Assembly (NCBI GenBank): GCA_021014945.1
Contig: MU266575.1
Span: forward strand, 1 to 40,106
From: Leucogyrophana mollusca
Taxonomy: Eukaryota > Basidiomycota > Agaricomycetes > Boletales
Length of the DNA stretch: 40,106 bases
Reading direction: 5' to 3'
Below are positions 1 through 11,875 of the stretch, piece by piece. Each line of letters begins with the position of its first letter. Position 1 is the first letter of the stretch. Below the pieces are notes generated by a model. It did not search any database. It was not told where the DNA came from and saw only the letters and a program-made list of their open reading frames with translations. Position numbers and translations under genes: made by a program.

Positions 1-543
1 AGAAACATTGAATGCGGGCAATGTCGAACCCACGCATTCCATCGAGGTCGGGGTTGCTATTAACAAAAACACAGTCGTTTCGAGCCGGACCTTTTTGGGC
101 TCGGGATATGGTTGCGACTAGTCTGTCCTGTGTTCCGAGGATTACACAGTAGGTATACATCTCGCGCTTTCGGTGACTTGAATGAGCTTCAAATGGTTTC
201 GGGTGGATACCGACATGATTATCGCACTTGCATCAAGCACAAGTACTATGAACAGCTCTCTCTTGCAGCACCGCGGCGAATCAATTCAGAGGGATCACGC
301 ATCACATATCATCAAGAATGTTAGATCACCCAGCGATACCCAAGGGCCAGTGCAGCCGACAGCTGCTGGGGAATGGGGCCCAAGGACACAACGCTTTCGC
401 TATACGTTGGGGAATAGACATCGATTAGCATTAATGTCGAACGGTACATTAACATAGCAGAATATGAATGCAAGTAAAGGCACGATGGCAGGGATTGTGG
501 ATACCGAGACTACACACCAGCACGGGGTACGCCTTGCGGGCTA
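1..543. other. Gene-free stretch downstream of DUF6533 copy 1
   Basis: Only short overlapping ORFs without splice-linked partners or recognisable motifs are seen. This is the 3' flank of the minus-strand gene that ends at 544. I see no RNA gene or mobile element signature here. Confidence 0.5.
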
Positions 544-2366
544 TCAGACCTCTAGCCCCGCGGATGCAGTCTGGTCCCGTGAGTGCCTACGTGTCGCCTC
601 TGGTGCTGGCTCTCCTTCTCCAATCGACCGTAAAGGTAGATCCCTAGCGCCGAACTGAATTGTGGTCAACTCTGCGTCAAAAGTGTCCTCGCCGGATTTT
701 GCTTCCTGTGCACGAAGGCTGAGTACCATACGTGGACCGAGGATCGCAGCCAAACCCAGGAGAACATCATCGGTGGTGTTGACCACAACATCGGCGTATT
801 CAGTCTGGAAGAGACTTTGAATCTAGGCCCAACCTAAGGGAGAAGAACTGTTGTCTGCTTACCGGATTAATATCTGGGTCTGAGATGACGAAGGAAATTG
901 CTTGCAGTGCAAGATAGCTAGAGTTTTGCAATCAGTGAATGTACAGCGGTGATGGAAACACTCGAACATACCATAGGAAATAGAGCATTTGGTCCGTAAC
1001 CAGCAGCTTCATTAGCGGGTTCACCGACCACCTTCCCGACAACTCCCTGGCTTCCGTTGCGTGCTTCAAAAACGCAAACAGGGCAAGAACGAAGATCATC
1101 ACGTCAAATACTAGTTCTAAGGCGGGAATGATCACAGCCAACGGTCTAAATGCAGCTGCGTCAAGAACGGCATCCTGCGTGACGCTACCAATCGGTGCAC
1201 CGAGAAACACGACTGCGATCAAGCATCATTAGCGCAAGTCGGTTTGATAAAGTCCAAACTTGCAGTATTTTCTCATGGTAGGAATGGTATAGGCCATCCC
1301 TGTCATTACGACGACCGCAATTGCCTGACAACAAAAGCACGGTACCATGACATAGAATATTATCGTCGAACCGCCGCATAGGGCGTACGCCCGCATCAAG
1401 AGGATAGCTAGACACGACTGAGCGACCACAGAATTTGGCCCAGGAAAAGGAGTGCACACACCTTGCATAGACGTGAGGAATATGTTCGTTGACCAGTTCA
1501 ATGCTATGTAAAAGGCCGCGGCTTTGAATATGTGTAAAACATAAGATTAAACACTTGGGAATGATTGCTGAAGGGTGGCCGTTGAGCTTACCACTACATT
1601 TCGGATGTACCGAAACATTGATTTGAGATCATTGATAAGTTTTATCGATCAATTATTACGTTACCCCTAAAAGCAGAGATTGTATGATCATGAGCTTTCT
1701 CGGACAAAACTAAAGAAGCCCACTGTGTATGTCCAGGTGAGACGCACGGCCGCTAGAAGATGCACTTGAGAGAAGTGACTACTCTTGTTCAGGAATACCC
1801 TACCTGCTGCTTCCCCGCTAGAAATCACATTTGGATGTCAGCGTCGAGTTGATGGAGAAAATTTGGGCTGACAGTATCATCAAAGAGCCTGAGTAGCGAG
1901 CCTAAAAAGTTTTTGAATTAGATGAGCCCCGTAGTGCGGCCAGGTCCTGAGACGGGGTGACAAATAAGAAGCCATACGCACCACAAGATAGAGAGCTGTG
2001 GTAAGGCTCCATCGGCGATTCTACCTCTGGACTAAGCTATAATGCCCCAGCAAGGACAAAAGACACGCACCCAAATGAGGTCTACCTTTTGAATGGTCTT
2101 TGAGCATCAATGCGAGTAAAATGAGGGTTCGTTATACTGACCTCTTGTGAGAAGTTAAGGACTGAGAAAATCCTCAGCATTAAACCGAACCGATCAGCGA
2201 TTGTACAGCATATACAGCTTGCCTTGGTCGTAAGCAACGATAGCAGTTGCTGCCACTATCATAGGAGTGTTTCAGTGGAGATCGCAATGCTGCAGGGTAG
2301 AAACGGATGCTCACTGAGGACATAGTCTGCGGATTGGACTATGAAGAGTGTTTGTACAAGGTCCAT
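544..2366 (-). CDS. DUF6533-domain multi-pass membrane protein (array copy 1)
   Basis: Function is unknown; the family is a basidiomycete-expanded set of integral membrane proteins. The start is ATG at 2366-2364, followed by a 52-nt exon (2366-2315) and a 33-nt exon (2255-2223). A micro-exon encoding VLNFSQE, a 15-nt exon encoding VDLIW and an exon encoding NRRWSLTTALYLV then follow, which together form the DUF6533 signature (YDQ-VLxFSQE-VDLIW-WSL..LYL..ARY). Later exons encode hydrophobic helices containing MRAYAL and FLGAPIGSV, then DQMLYFL. The last exon, 804-544, carries the GPRMVLSLRAQE tail and stop. All phases close without an internal stop if two GC-AG introns are accepted (donors at 2222 and 1263). 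It is the only inverted copy and is divergent from copy 2. Whether it is expressed is not shown. Confidence 0.8.
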
Positions 2367-3993
2367 GGTGGTACTGCGAGCAAAAGCAGTTCACGATTGT
2401 TGTGTCGAAGCCTTTATGTGTACCACAATCACCTGTATAAAAAAGGTGCCGAAACATACCCTTCTGGTCCGTTCTCGCACCGCGATTACGACCCTGATAG
2501 TGGCGTGCGAGCCATCGGACCAGATTTCTACATGCGCTTGAATATATCGCTGGAGCCTCGCAGCTGATTCGTGGCAGTGACCAGAAGACTGGAATGACGC
2601 ATCGTAATTCGAAACAGTGCCCCGTTATCAGCGTAGGTTGCTTATGCCATGATCCGAACAACACTTCCAGAGATCTGCGTTTTCGGCGTATGGTAGCTTT
2701 ATAACAGCTGATAAAGTGAGAATAAGGACCCAGATTGGCCATCCGAGTATTCGGCCTAGACGTCCGGGAGACAGTCTCCTAGATGTCAAGATCGAGCACC
2801 CCAGATATTCCCACTGGCCAAACCAGACTATGAAAGATATCCCTCACTCACCGAGCTACTCCGTATGATGTCGTACCTAACGGTGTTATACCCGTATGTT
2901 TTTTCCCTCTTGGTGTGTCATTTTTGGTGTGGCAGGTGTAAGGCGCGAGATTCCCATCACCGGACCTGGGGGAGGGATCCAGGCATACACTCTATGTGGC
3001 GGTGCTCGATATCGTGTTTCCAGAGTCAGTAGCTGCTGTCCTCTGACAATGGCCTGATGGGACAAAGATGAGCACAGGACAGCAGCACCCGGACACTTAC
3101 CGTACAACCCGCAGCAGACCGGCGGCCAACTGCAAGCAGCGAAGAGCACCAGACCCGTGGCATAGAAAACTGGAAAAAGTGCCACACAGAGCTTTGAAGC
3201 CACAGTGGACGCACATTGCACATAAGTACAAGTACGTGATAAAGTAGTGCAGCGCTGGGCCTAACTTGAGAATCGCCTGTGGTTGCTGGAAACGGCGTTC
3301 ATACGATGAGATCGATTAGCGCTAGCTGAGCGTGACATTGTTGAGTTGAAGACGAAACAATGAACGCTGAATGAAGTTGGACAACGAAGTTTAAGACGAC
3401 CAACCAAACTCCAACTAACGACGTTGGATAAAATATTTAAAATAACTAAGTACACATTTACTTACTTTATAACCAATCATGAAAAATCTCGACACGACGG
3501 CGACGCCCGACGGTTTCAAAAACATTCATGGTGCGCTCAAACTGCTCCCCCATTCTAAGTCGCTTTCCAGATGTCGCTCCTCGGTTTATCGTGCATCGCG
3601 TTGGGGCATCGTTGCCAGCTGGCGCCTAATACTGGCCTCGTTGCCTCGCACAGCCTTCTTTATCATGTCTGCTCGGTCGGCGGTCGGGTGTCAAGGAGGA
3701 GTTGAGTTTGTCATTGCAGTGGGAATCAGTGGGCACCATTGGTCACTGGTGTTAATAAGTACTAGTGGCTAGGCGAAATGGGCTGTGATGGGCCCTGGGC
3801 GCCTGGAGCATCATCACCCTGATCTCCTCAGCGTTCATCAAGGTTTATCGTTGGTTCATCGCCACCTCCAGCTGGCTTCCGGCTCAACGTCGGAGATCAC
3901 GCTAAATGTGGGGGTTTAAATGATACGACTCAGTGGACATCGAGCTCGAAACCTTTCGCTTCCGCCCACATAAGCTCTTCGGCAAAAGGCGCC
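2367..3993. other. Divergent intergenic region between DUF6533 copies 1 and 2
   Basis: About 1.6 kb separates the divergent starts at 2366 and 3994 and presumably holds both promoters. A 97-codon ORF starting near 3479 has no recognisable motif or splice partner. The stretch near 3420-3480 is AT-rich. I see no complete gene or element. Confidence 0.5.
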
Positions 3994-5792
3994 ATGTCTT
4001 CTCTCATTCAAACTCTCGCAATGGCCCAGTCCACGAGTTATCTCACCAGTGCATCTCTGAATCTTCCAAACTCACTCCCTCAGAAGTCAACTGAATCATA
4101 TCTCTAGCTGCTTCGGCTGCTGCTGTTGCCTATGACCATGGCAAGTACATCTCGTGTGATTGGGACGCATGTAGCCAGATTAACGTAGGAAACATGTAGT
4201 CCTCACTTTTTCGCAAGAGGTAATTACCGGCTGCATGTTCGCGTCACTTCCAGAAGGTACTCATCGGCTGAAAACAGGTGGACCTCATCTGGGTGTGTTT
4301 TGAATTTCCCAGCCGAGCGCGGCTTCAGCAGAGCTTATCATGCTCTTAGAATCGTCGGTGGAGCCTTACGACAGTGCTTTATCTCATAGTGAGTACGGAT
4401 GGCTTGTTCTTGCTCTTCCCCGTAGCACGACTGACTGACGCTGTTTACTAACGCTAGGCGCGTTATTCAGGCTCTCTAAGTATTATGTGAGGTGACTTTT
4501 GGTTCGACATTCAATGAGCTGCCTGTTGATTCTGTTGCAGTGCAGCAGCTGCATGTAGGGCATTATTTTCGAAGGACCACATCCTCAAACTGAGTCATGT
4601 TCTGTAGGGCTCATTTGTGTCGATTGGACACGCACGGTAGGCACCTACTGCACAGTCGTCGTAACGATCTGACATCTTGCGTACGCTACTAGGGGTAATA
4701 TTTAAACTCGCGTAGCCACTTTGATCATTAATGGTGTGACAACCTTTTGTGATATACTATAGGTGTAGGTGTGGGTCAATCGGGTCTCCATTTAAACTCA
4801 ATATTTCTTCAGGGGTGGCTATGTATCTCACCGTAAACTGGTCAAGCAACATTTTCATTCTAGTTATGCAAGGTGTGCGAGGTCCGCTTCCCTGTCGTGT
4901 GACATTTACCTACAGGAACTTGTAGCGATCCTTGTTATGCGGGTTTATGCCTTGTGTAACATGTCAAAGATAGCAATGCTTTTCCTCACGACGTGCTTTT
5001 GCTTGCAGGCAGCTGCCGTGTTGGTGATGGCGGGCATGATTTTAAACCTCCGCGTCATGGAAACATTCGGTACGCTCGGATCTCACACCATCCCCGCGAG
5101 CTATCTCAACGGACGCGTCGATCCCAGTATTGTCTGTCGGTGCTTCAATAGGCAGTGTCGCCCAACTTATCGACGTCGATTCGTCTGTATTCTTCCCCCC
5201 GCCTCAAGATAGCACGATCATAGTCGTGGCATTTGACGTTCTTATATCCATGCTCGCACTACCGCGTTCGCAACACACGCTCTTGAAGCCAGAAGATTGG
5301 ACGGCAAGTGGTCCGTGAATTCGCTGGTACGGCTTTTGGTTGCAGACCAGATGCTCTATTTCCTTTGGTATGTTACCTGGTGTCCCTGCTTTGGTGTCCA
5401 TCAGCTGGATGCTGCCTTCGTTAGTTATTTAGCCTGGTTATCGATATCGCTTGCTACGAACTATGCCCAGAGTGTCAGTGTAGCTTGAACGTGTGGATTG
5501 GAAGGGATTCCGAGCTGACCTTGATTTTTTTTTCTAGTTCGTGTCACTTAGTGATGTGCTGAACGTCTTCAATGCGTTGGCGGTGATTGCTGGACCTCGC
5601 ATGGTTATCAGCCTTCGCGCTCACGAGGAGAAGACGAGGGGTGGGGAGACAACATTTGTCGAAGAGCTAAGTGTAATGGAGTTTGGCGTCAGGGATCTAC
5701 CAGCTCGATCCGAGTCTAACGGAGAGTACGAACTGGGACCATATGAGGTTCGGCTTGGACGGCGTTATAGAGGAGCAGAGCTAGAGGTTTGA
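3994..5792 (+). pseudogene. DUF6533-domain membrane protein, array copy 2, frameshifted
   Basis: The gene has the same architecture as copy 3. Exon 1 is 55 nt (3994-4048), exon 2 ends in AYDH, and micro-exons follow for VLTFSQE and VDLIW. Exons for NRRWSLTTVLYLI and ARYSGSLSI come next, then a membrane exon with NWSSNIFILVMQ, an exon with ILVMRVYALC, and an exon with VGASIGSVAQ. In the exon covering about 5117-5371 the reading frame breaks near 5258-5264. The segment equivalent to 36 nt in copy 3 is 35 nt here, so the reading frame shifts between the DUF-like loop and the conserved WSVNSLV..ADQMLYFLW block. The last exon (about 5539-5792) is intact. The break may be a true mutation or a sequence error. 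Intron 1 has an atypical GTGCAT donor and intron 2 a GC donor. Confidence 0.65.
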
Positions 5793-6872
5793 TGATAAGA
5801 GCTGTGACCAATTCCGCTGCCTAACCATTAATCATGTCCTTCCATACTCGAACGATCTAAAGCGCACGGGAAGATGCGTTTCAGAGGTACCATCCTCAAC
5901 GGTCCGAGTTCCTCGACTAGGTCCAGGCGAAGACAACCGTACCCAACTAAGATGGTGGGGCCGGCAGCCTGAGTGCCTTTTTGAAGGAGAGTATCATTAT
6001 ATCGTTTGGATATCATAGCACTGCTGGATAGATGATGTGAGTATCAGTCGTGATTTTCTGGAACTAAGTATGAACTGTACACCATTTTACCGCTTTTTTT
6101 AGGAGACGGGCGGAGTTGTTGGGCCCGTTTTCAGCTTGGACATCCGCCGAGACGCCCGACGGCCCGCCACCGTCACTGGAAGCCTGCATCTTCACTGCTC
6201 CAGCTCGCTCCGCCCTCAGACCGAATGCACCAACCACTGACAGAGTCGCATCTCGACGACGTGAGCGCTCGAATTAGGCCACTGACGACACCAAGGTTAG
6301 GAAGGGCGGAACGTCCGACATACGTGTACCCTACAGCATTTCAGTCAAGGCTGTCCCTGGTGTCTGGTTTCCCCTCGACAGGGTCTTGCGTGCTGACCGT
6401 CCCGGTTGATCTCGTTTTGAAATAAATGCGGGCTTCTCGCCGCCACCAGGTCGAGCCCCTCTGTTCTCCAACTCACTCACAGTCGCACTCCCTCCGAGCT
6501 GGCGTAAGCCTTTCAATTCATCTTCGTAACCGTAAGTGATGCTGCGCAGTCATGGAGCCCAAGTATCATTGTTGTGGAGTGTCACTGTTACGTGCTAGGC
6601 ACACCAGGTACACTTGGTATTTGCTCAAACGTTGTCCTGCCGTCCATCACCGCCACGATCCCAGTTGGAGTACAGCGGTGATAAAGTTCTCAACGGTCGA
6701 TCCGCGGTACTTACATACGTTTTCACTCAGAGCGCTCGGTCTCAATGTCGTGCATTTTGGATTTGATAACCATCGAGGCAGTGGTGATATATAAGGCTCG
6801 ATGGTATGCCTCGAGGTCGCCCGAAGCCCTCGTTCTTCCCTACACATCATTTCAGCAAAGTGCGCGGGTGTC
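5793..6872. other. Intergenic between DUF6533 copies 2 and 3
   Basis: About 1.1 kb without a convincing coding region. ORFs of 60-80 codons on both strands overlap each other and lack splice-linked continuation. A TATA-like box lies near the right end. Confidence 0.5.
6788..6794 (+). promoter_or_regulatory. TATA-like box of DUF6533 copy 3
   Basis: TATATAA lies 79 bp before the copy 3 ATG, a plausible distance for a fungal core promoter. This rests on motif and position only. Confidence 0.4.
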
Positions 6873-8657
6873 ATGTCTTCCATTGTCCAAATACTCTTAC
6901 AATCCCAGACGACGTATTATATCACTAGTATGTGCTCATCTTGTTCTTAGTCCCCCCCCCCCTAACTCAAACTACGCCTGTATGTAGCGGCAGCAGCTGC
7001 CGCTGTTGCTTATGACCAAGGCCAGTCAAATCTGACCATGCTTGTGCATCCCGTCCTGATACACTCCACAGTGCTCACTTTTTCCCAAGAGGTAAGGCCT
7101 GCAAATCATGTGAAGCTTTCAGATGGCGCTTCACAGTTACGAAATCGCAGGTGGACCTTGTCTGGGTATGGTCTGAAATTGTCGTTGGAGCAACCCTTCA
7201 GCTGAATCCGGCGTACTCGTAGAAGCGGGGCTGGAGCCTCATGACTTTACTCTACCTCATAGTGAGCACGCTTCACTTGTGCCTCCGCTATGACTACCAT
7301 CAATGTTACAGGCGCGTTACTCTGGCTCATTGTGCATAATGTGAGTTCGGGTTAGGTCCGGCACTCGATCCTCATGCTGAGATATCTTTAGTGGATTAGC
7401 GGCTTGTAGGACATGTTCCTCGAACATAATGATCCTTCGCTGAGTCACATACGTTAGGGGTTATTTGCATCAATTGGTCGTACACAGTCGGTCTCTTTTC
7501 GTGTGTGGTACAGAAGCAGACACCTGACGGCTCCGCCTACTAGGGGTAACATTCAGCTTCGTATCATTGTCTTCTCGACGTTCTGAGATCGATTCCATCA
7601 TATAGATGTAAGCTCAGATTGATCATTATCCCGTGTCGGCTAATGTTCGCTGTCTCTCTAGGGGTGGCTATGTATCTTGTCGTAAACTGGTCGAGCAACA
7701 TATTCATTCTAGCCATGCAAGGTGTGTAAGTTTTGTTTCGTTAGGGGCCCTTTGTCTGGTACTTACATATGGCGAGTTACTAGCGATCCTCGTGATACGG
7801 GTTTACGCACTGTGCAATAAATCAAAGAAGATATTGATTTTCCTGGTGACATGTTTTTGCCTCCAGGCGATTGCTGTAATGGTAATGGCGGGCTTGATAT
7901 TCAATCTCCGGGTCATGAAGCAATACGGTATGTTCAGATCTCACTTCAGTTGCTTAGATTATCGTCTCAGCGAGATATTTCCAGTTGTGTCCGTTGGTGC
8001 TTCGATCGGCAGCGTCGCGCAAATCACTACCATCGATTCCTCCGCGTTCTATCCCCCCCCTCAGGACAGTACGATTATAGTCGTGGCGTTTGACGCGGTC
8101 GTATCCCTTGTCGCGCTGTTCGCGTTTGTGCAACATGCTCTGGAAACGAGAAATTTGGACGGAAAATGGTCTGTGAACGCCCTGGTGAAGCTTTTGGTCG
8201 CTGACCAGATGCTCTACTTCATATGGCATGTTTGAACCGTTCCCGTTACAGGGTTCGTCAGCTGAATTCTGTTTTCACTAGCTATCTAGCGTGGCTGTCT
8301 ATATCGCTCGCCACGAATTACGTCGAGAGTGGTGTCAGTGAAGTTTGATCACGTGGATCGAGAGTCGAGCGGACTTTTTCGCTGACCTTCTGCCATCTTT
8401 TGCAGTTCGTTTCGCTCACCGATGTACTCAACGTGTTCAACGCGTTGGCAGTCATCGCCGGACCTCGCATGGTGATAAGCATTCGCGACCTTGAGCAGAA
8501 GACGAGGGGTGGCGAGACCACTTTCGAGGAAGAGCTGAGTGAGATGCAGTTTGGCGTTAAGGATCCATCGGCTCAGTCCGAGGCGCTCGGCGAGGGGGAG
8601 TTCAAGCCCGTAGGGCGGCGCGGTCGTCGCTCCGGAGCTATGGAGATGGAGTTTTGA
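6873..8657 (+). CDS. DUF6533-domain multi-pass membrane protein (array copy 3, best preserved)
   Basis: Function unknown. Exons by phase are 6873-6927, 6988-7020, 7072-7091, 7151-7165, 7223-7261, 7312-7340, 7392-7405, 7458-7486, an unresolved 4-nt contribution (see findings), 7662-7721, 7784-7927, 7985-8225, 8282-8333 and 8406-8657. This gives about 328 residues, a normal length for the family. Exons 2-6 encode the DUF6533 signature, including VLTFSQE, VDLVW and KRGWSLMTLLYLI. Hydrophobic segments follow around NWSSNIFILAMQ, RVYALCN.. and VVAFDAVVSLVALFAF. The C-terminal tail (from GPRMVIS) is hydrophilic and Arg/Glu-rich, presumably cytoplasmic. Two introns use GC donors (7021 and 8226). It is closest in sequence to copy 2. 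Confidence 0.85.
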
Positions 8658-9037
8658 TAGCTGGAGTCATGGATTGTCTCCTATGCGTTTCAGTTCCAAT
8701 GGGGACTTGTGCTGTGCGTTGTTGTTGTTTTACTTGCGCATTATAGTTGTCACCAAGCTGCGCCCAAAAATTGCCCCGAATCAGCTCCTGGGCGCTTAGC
8801 AATCAAAGGAGTGAGCTCTTCATCGCACATCGAAACGTGACTCCTCCGCAACAACACCTGCTCGAATATCTGCTAACCTAGGTCCCATTCGTCTGGCTGC
8901 ACATATGCAAGGAAAAGAAATCGAACAGTCCAATACTACACCCCATCATACACACCTGCGACCACGGCCCCAACGCAGACCTGACTCTACGCTTGCCCAT
9001 CGTGGAGAGCAAGGTCCGAGCGAACGTGCGATGTCTA
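8658..9037. other. Convergent intergenic region
   Basis: This lies between the 3' ends of copy 3 (plus) and the F-box gene (minus). It presumably holds both transcription ends. No gene is seen. Confidence 0.5.
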
Positions 9038-10821
9038 CTAGCTCCAAGGGACCCTCCACAGCTCCGGTTGTACGCGCTCCCAAGCATTACCATGGAAGCC
9101 TAGGTAGATCTTCTTGAGATGGGGGTATAGAATAGCAAGTCGTGCAATGGCAGAATGCTGCTCTTCAATGGTGAACCGCCGGACTTCGCCCTGTTGGGGG
9201 TAGTGGGAGTATTGGCTTAGATGGAGTGTTTCAAGCAGAGATGGCAAATGGGCATGCCCAAGCGCAAGATGGTCTACAAGGCCCTGTGAATTGAATAGTA
9301 AGTGACTGATGTCCAACGCGATTCCGCAGGAAAAGTACGCACAGCAAAGGTGCCTAATTTTCGGACAGGACATCCATGCTCATCGACGGCTATCGCTGGA
9401 TAATCGGAACTCCTCATGACGACGCCCTTGCGCAACCGAGGCAGTTCCTGGGAAGAGCCTACGTACAAGTAGTGCGGTACAGGAAGCTCGTCTTGCGTTG
9501 TATCGCCCGCAGCGGGCTGAGTTCCCATCATGGCTGGGTCATCGTCTCTATTTCCATCGGGGGGATGTGTGCTGACGGTCACACTGCTGCCGACGCTGTC
9601 AAAGCTATTCCCAACTCCTACTCCACCGCTGCTTCCACCTTCGGTCCCCATGTCCTCATCCTCGTTTTTGGGGAGGTCATCTAGCTCCAGGTCCAGTGAT
9701 ATGAGGTCGGGACATTTGGTATGAATGGACGAGAGTATGGCTAAATCGGGGGCCACTCCTGGTATAGAAACCCTGAGGGTGCGCAGTGGAACGGATGGTC
9801 GTAGAACTTTGAGCAACTCCGCTATCACTGAGGAACCAGGTGCATCCGATCCACGACCATGAATCTCGACTCTATCCACAGGGCGCCCTGGAACGAGCAC
9901 CCGAGCCACGTCGCACGGAATAAATACGCGACGCAGTTGGGGCACGATGGATGAAGGTAATGGGATGGAGAAGAACTCCGGGCTAAGAGTAGAATGCATC
10001 GAAATAAAGAGACATTGTAACCGGGGACATTTCTCCAGCAATTCGCGGAACATGCGGGTGGAAGCTGGTTTTAACGCGAGAGTGAGGTTGGTCAAGTACT
10101 CGAATGATTGAAAGTTGAGCAACCATGGAAGAACGAGCTCGATATTGTGCGTGTGGGTGAATAGGAGTTCCTGCAGTCGATCGGGAAGAACTAGGTCGAT
10201 TGGTTCGGTTGTATTCTCCCTGCCATTCAGCGACGAGTGATGTGAAAGATCGCACAGCCGCAGAGGCAATGATGGTCCTTTGGGGCTGGTGATGTTGCAT
10301 TCGTTTAATTTCAATGCGTCAAGTGCAGGAAACATGGCAAAAATGGCTCTTGCTCTCTGGTCCACGTCAAGGTAGGATAAATCGATGCTACGGATGTTTC
10401 GGTAGAAGGGAAGGGCAACGAAGAAAGATTCGATCGCGATGGTGTATGCTTCTTCAAATCTTGCGATGCCAGGGTAATCTGGTAGGTTGGGATTGAATTC
10501 TCGTGCAAATCCGATGAAAGACCACTCCTGTACCAGGGCTGGCAGGAGGCTAGCGTCGGGATCGCTGACAAGTGATGCGTGTCGGTAAGACGACAGCTCC
10601 AGCGAATCCGCCCACTCCGCCACGTTGTCGCGGGTGACATACTCTGGGCTGGGGGCCACGAAGTATAGGCTCCGGAACAGGCGCTTCTGACAAAGTGCAC
10701 GAAACAGTCGACAGACGAGACAGAGATTCTTGATATCCCAGGTGTCGCTATAGCTCCAACATTCATTCCAAATTTCAGTGGGCAATGTTAAGTGCTGCGA
10801 AGCTCCGACGGCATCGTGCAT
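9038..10821 (-). CDS. F-box-like protein with LRR-like C-terminal region
   Basis: Probably a substrate adaptor of an SCF ubiquitin ligase, the usual role of F-box proteins; the target is unknown. The first exon (10821-9343, 493 codons) begins with an F-box-like region at about residues 11-50, with LPTEIWNECWSY and the LCLVCRLFR segment. Leucine-rich helix-strand patterns follow that resemble the divergent LRRs of basidiomycete F-box proteins. A low-complexity acidic/Gly/Ser insert lies near residue 395-435. A donor at 9342 (GTGCGT) and an acceptor just before 9283 join in phase 0 to a second exon (9283-9038). That exon encodes a typical LETLHL..YPHLKKIYLGF end. The total is about 574 residues. 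Read without splicing, the first exon would end at 9274. Confidence 0.8.
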
Positions 10822-11066
10822 TGAGGGCTAAGTTGAACGGTTTGCGCGCTACGATTAGCGCATGCTTGCCAGCAGTGTCCGATCCAGCAGTTCTCACCAG
10901 AATGTCCACAAGGCCGACATCTGCATCCATTTGCGACTTGTAACTGTCTTCGCGAGTGCTTCGGATAGTAATAGTAAATCGAGGAAAAATACCACTTGCT
11001 CGGGCAAGCGCGTTTTCGACTACAACTTTCCACGTGGCGGCTCTTGACTCGTAATTTTACACTTCT

Positions 11067-11095
11067 GGGGCTCGAGGCTCGAGACTCGAGTCCCC
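11067..11095. repeat. Short inverted repeat with three CTCGAG sites
   Basis: Three CTCGAG palindromes fall within about 20 bp and are flanked by GGGG on the left and CCCC on the right. Together they can form a short imperfect hairpin. It could be a protein-binding site or chance; nothing in the neighbourhood decides this. Confidence 0.4.
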
Positions 11096-11806
11096 AACTG
11101 TCTCCAACTATTCGATGTTCAGTTTTGGGAGGTAAATATCACACCACACATCCTCCTGTGATTCTCGCCTGCGTGGTGTCGGCGAATTGCTCGCTAAGAG
11201 CGCTGGGAGGCGATATTATGCTTTCGACGAGCGGGTGACTTTGGTTGTCGTTGGGTTCGGGAAGAAGGGAGCCTCTGGACCGCATTTCGGCGCTTCCAAG
11301 TTCTCGCTGCCTCGTCCATCTCCGGCACGTTAGATCGTCTGGTTTCAGGTTAAGGACAGGTCGGGGCTGTAAGTGGTGTTAGAGCTGAAATGGAAGCACT
11401 GGCAGAAGAATGCCAGCAGAAATTACTCCGGGACGCCCGGGTTGTGTAGCTTCGCGAAAGGGCACGAGGATGATCGATGATCGCTGATGAAGCTCACAGC
11501 TTATCTGTACACCGTTGATCGCGGCGGTTACGCCAACTGGGCTCAAATTTGATGCCTTCGTCGGGGCTGGTGAGGTTTTCGGACTTTTCTTCCTTTCGGG
11601 ATCCCATCCCAGTCTCACGACCCTTTCCCCTGATCATGGAATCAATAGCTCGCCCACAACGCCGTGATACTACTGATGCTGTGATTGGATCCCGGCCTGA
11701 TGCGTTTCAAGTCTTTTACTAACAGAGGTCAAAGCAACCGATCATCAATGCAGAGACCTCAGACGAGCAAGAGACGGGTGGCTTATGCTGGCATGAATAG
11801 GGCCTG

Positions 11807-11817
11807 TATAAATATAA
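11807..11817 (+). promoter_or_regulatory. TATA-like box of DUF6533 copy 4
   Basis: TATAAATATAA lies 59 bp before the copy 4 ATG. The call rests on motif and distance only. Confidence 0.45.
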
Positions 11818-11875
11818 CGGGCTTCAGGACGAGACTCCCCTCACCCCTATCCCAAGATCACAGCCACCCTTCGCC

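Larger units (their letters stand above)
10822..11875. other. Intergenic between F-box gene and DUF6533 copy 4
   Basis: About 1 kb without a convincing gene. It contains the upstream region of the minus-strand F-box gene, a CTCGAG-rich inverted repeat near 11067 and a TATA-like box for copy 4. Short ORFs lack motifs. Confidence 0.5.

Noticed and set aside
3479..3772. 97-codon plus-strand ORF in the divergent intergenic region
   Set aside because: Composition and lack of motif or splice partner give no support for a gene.
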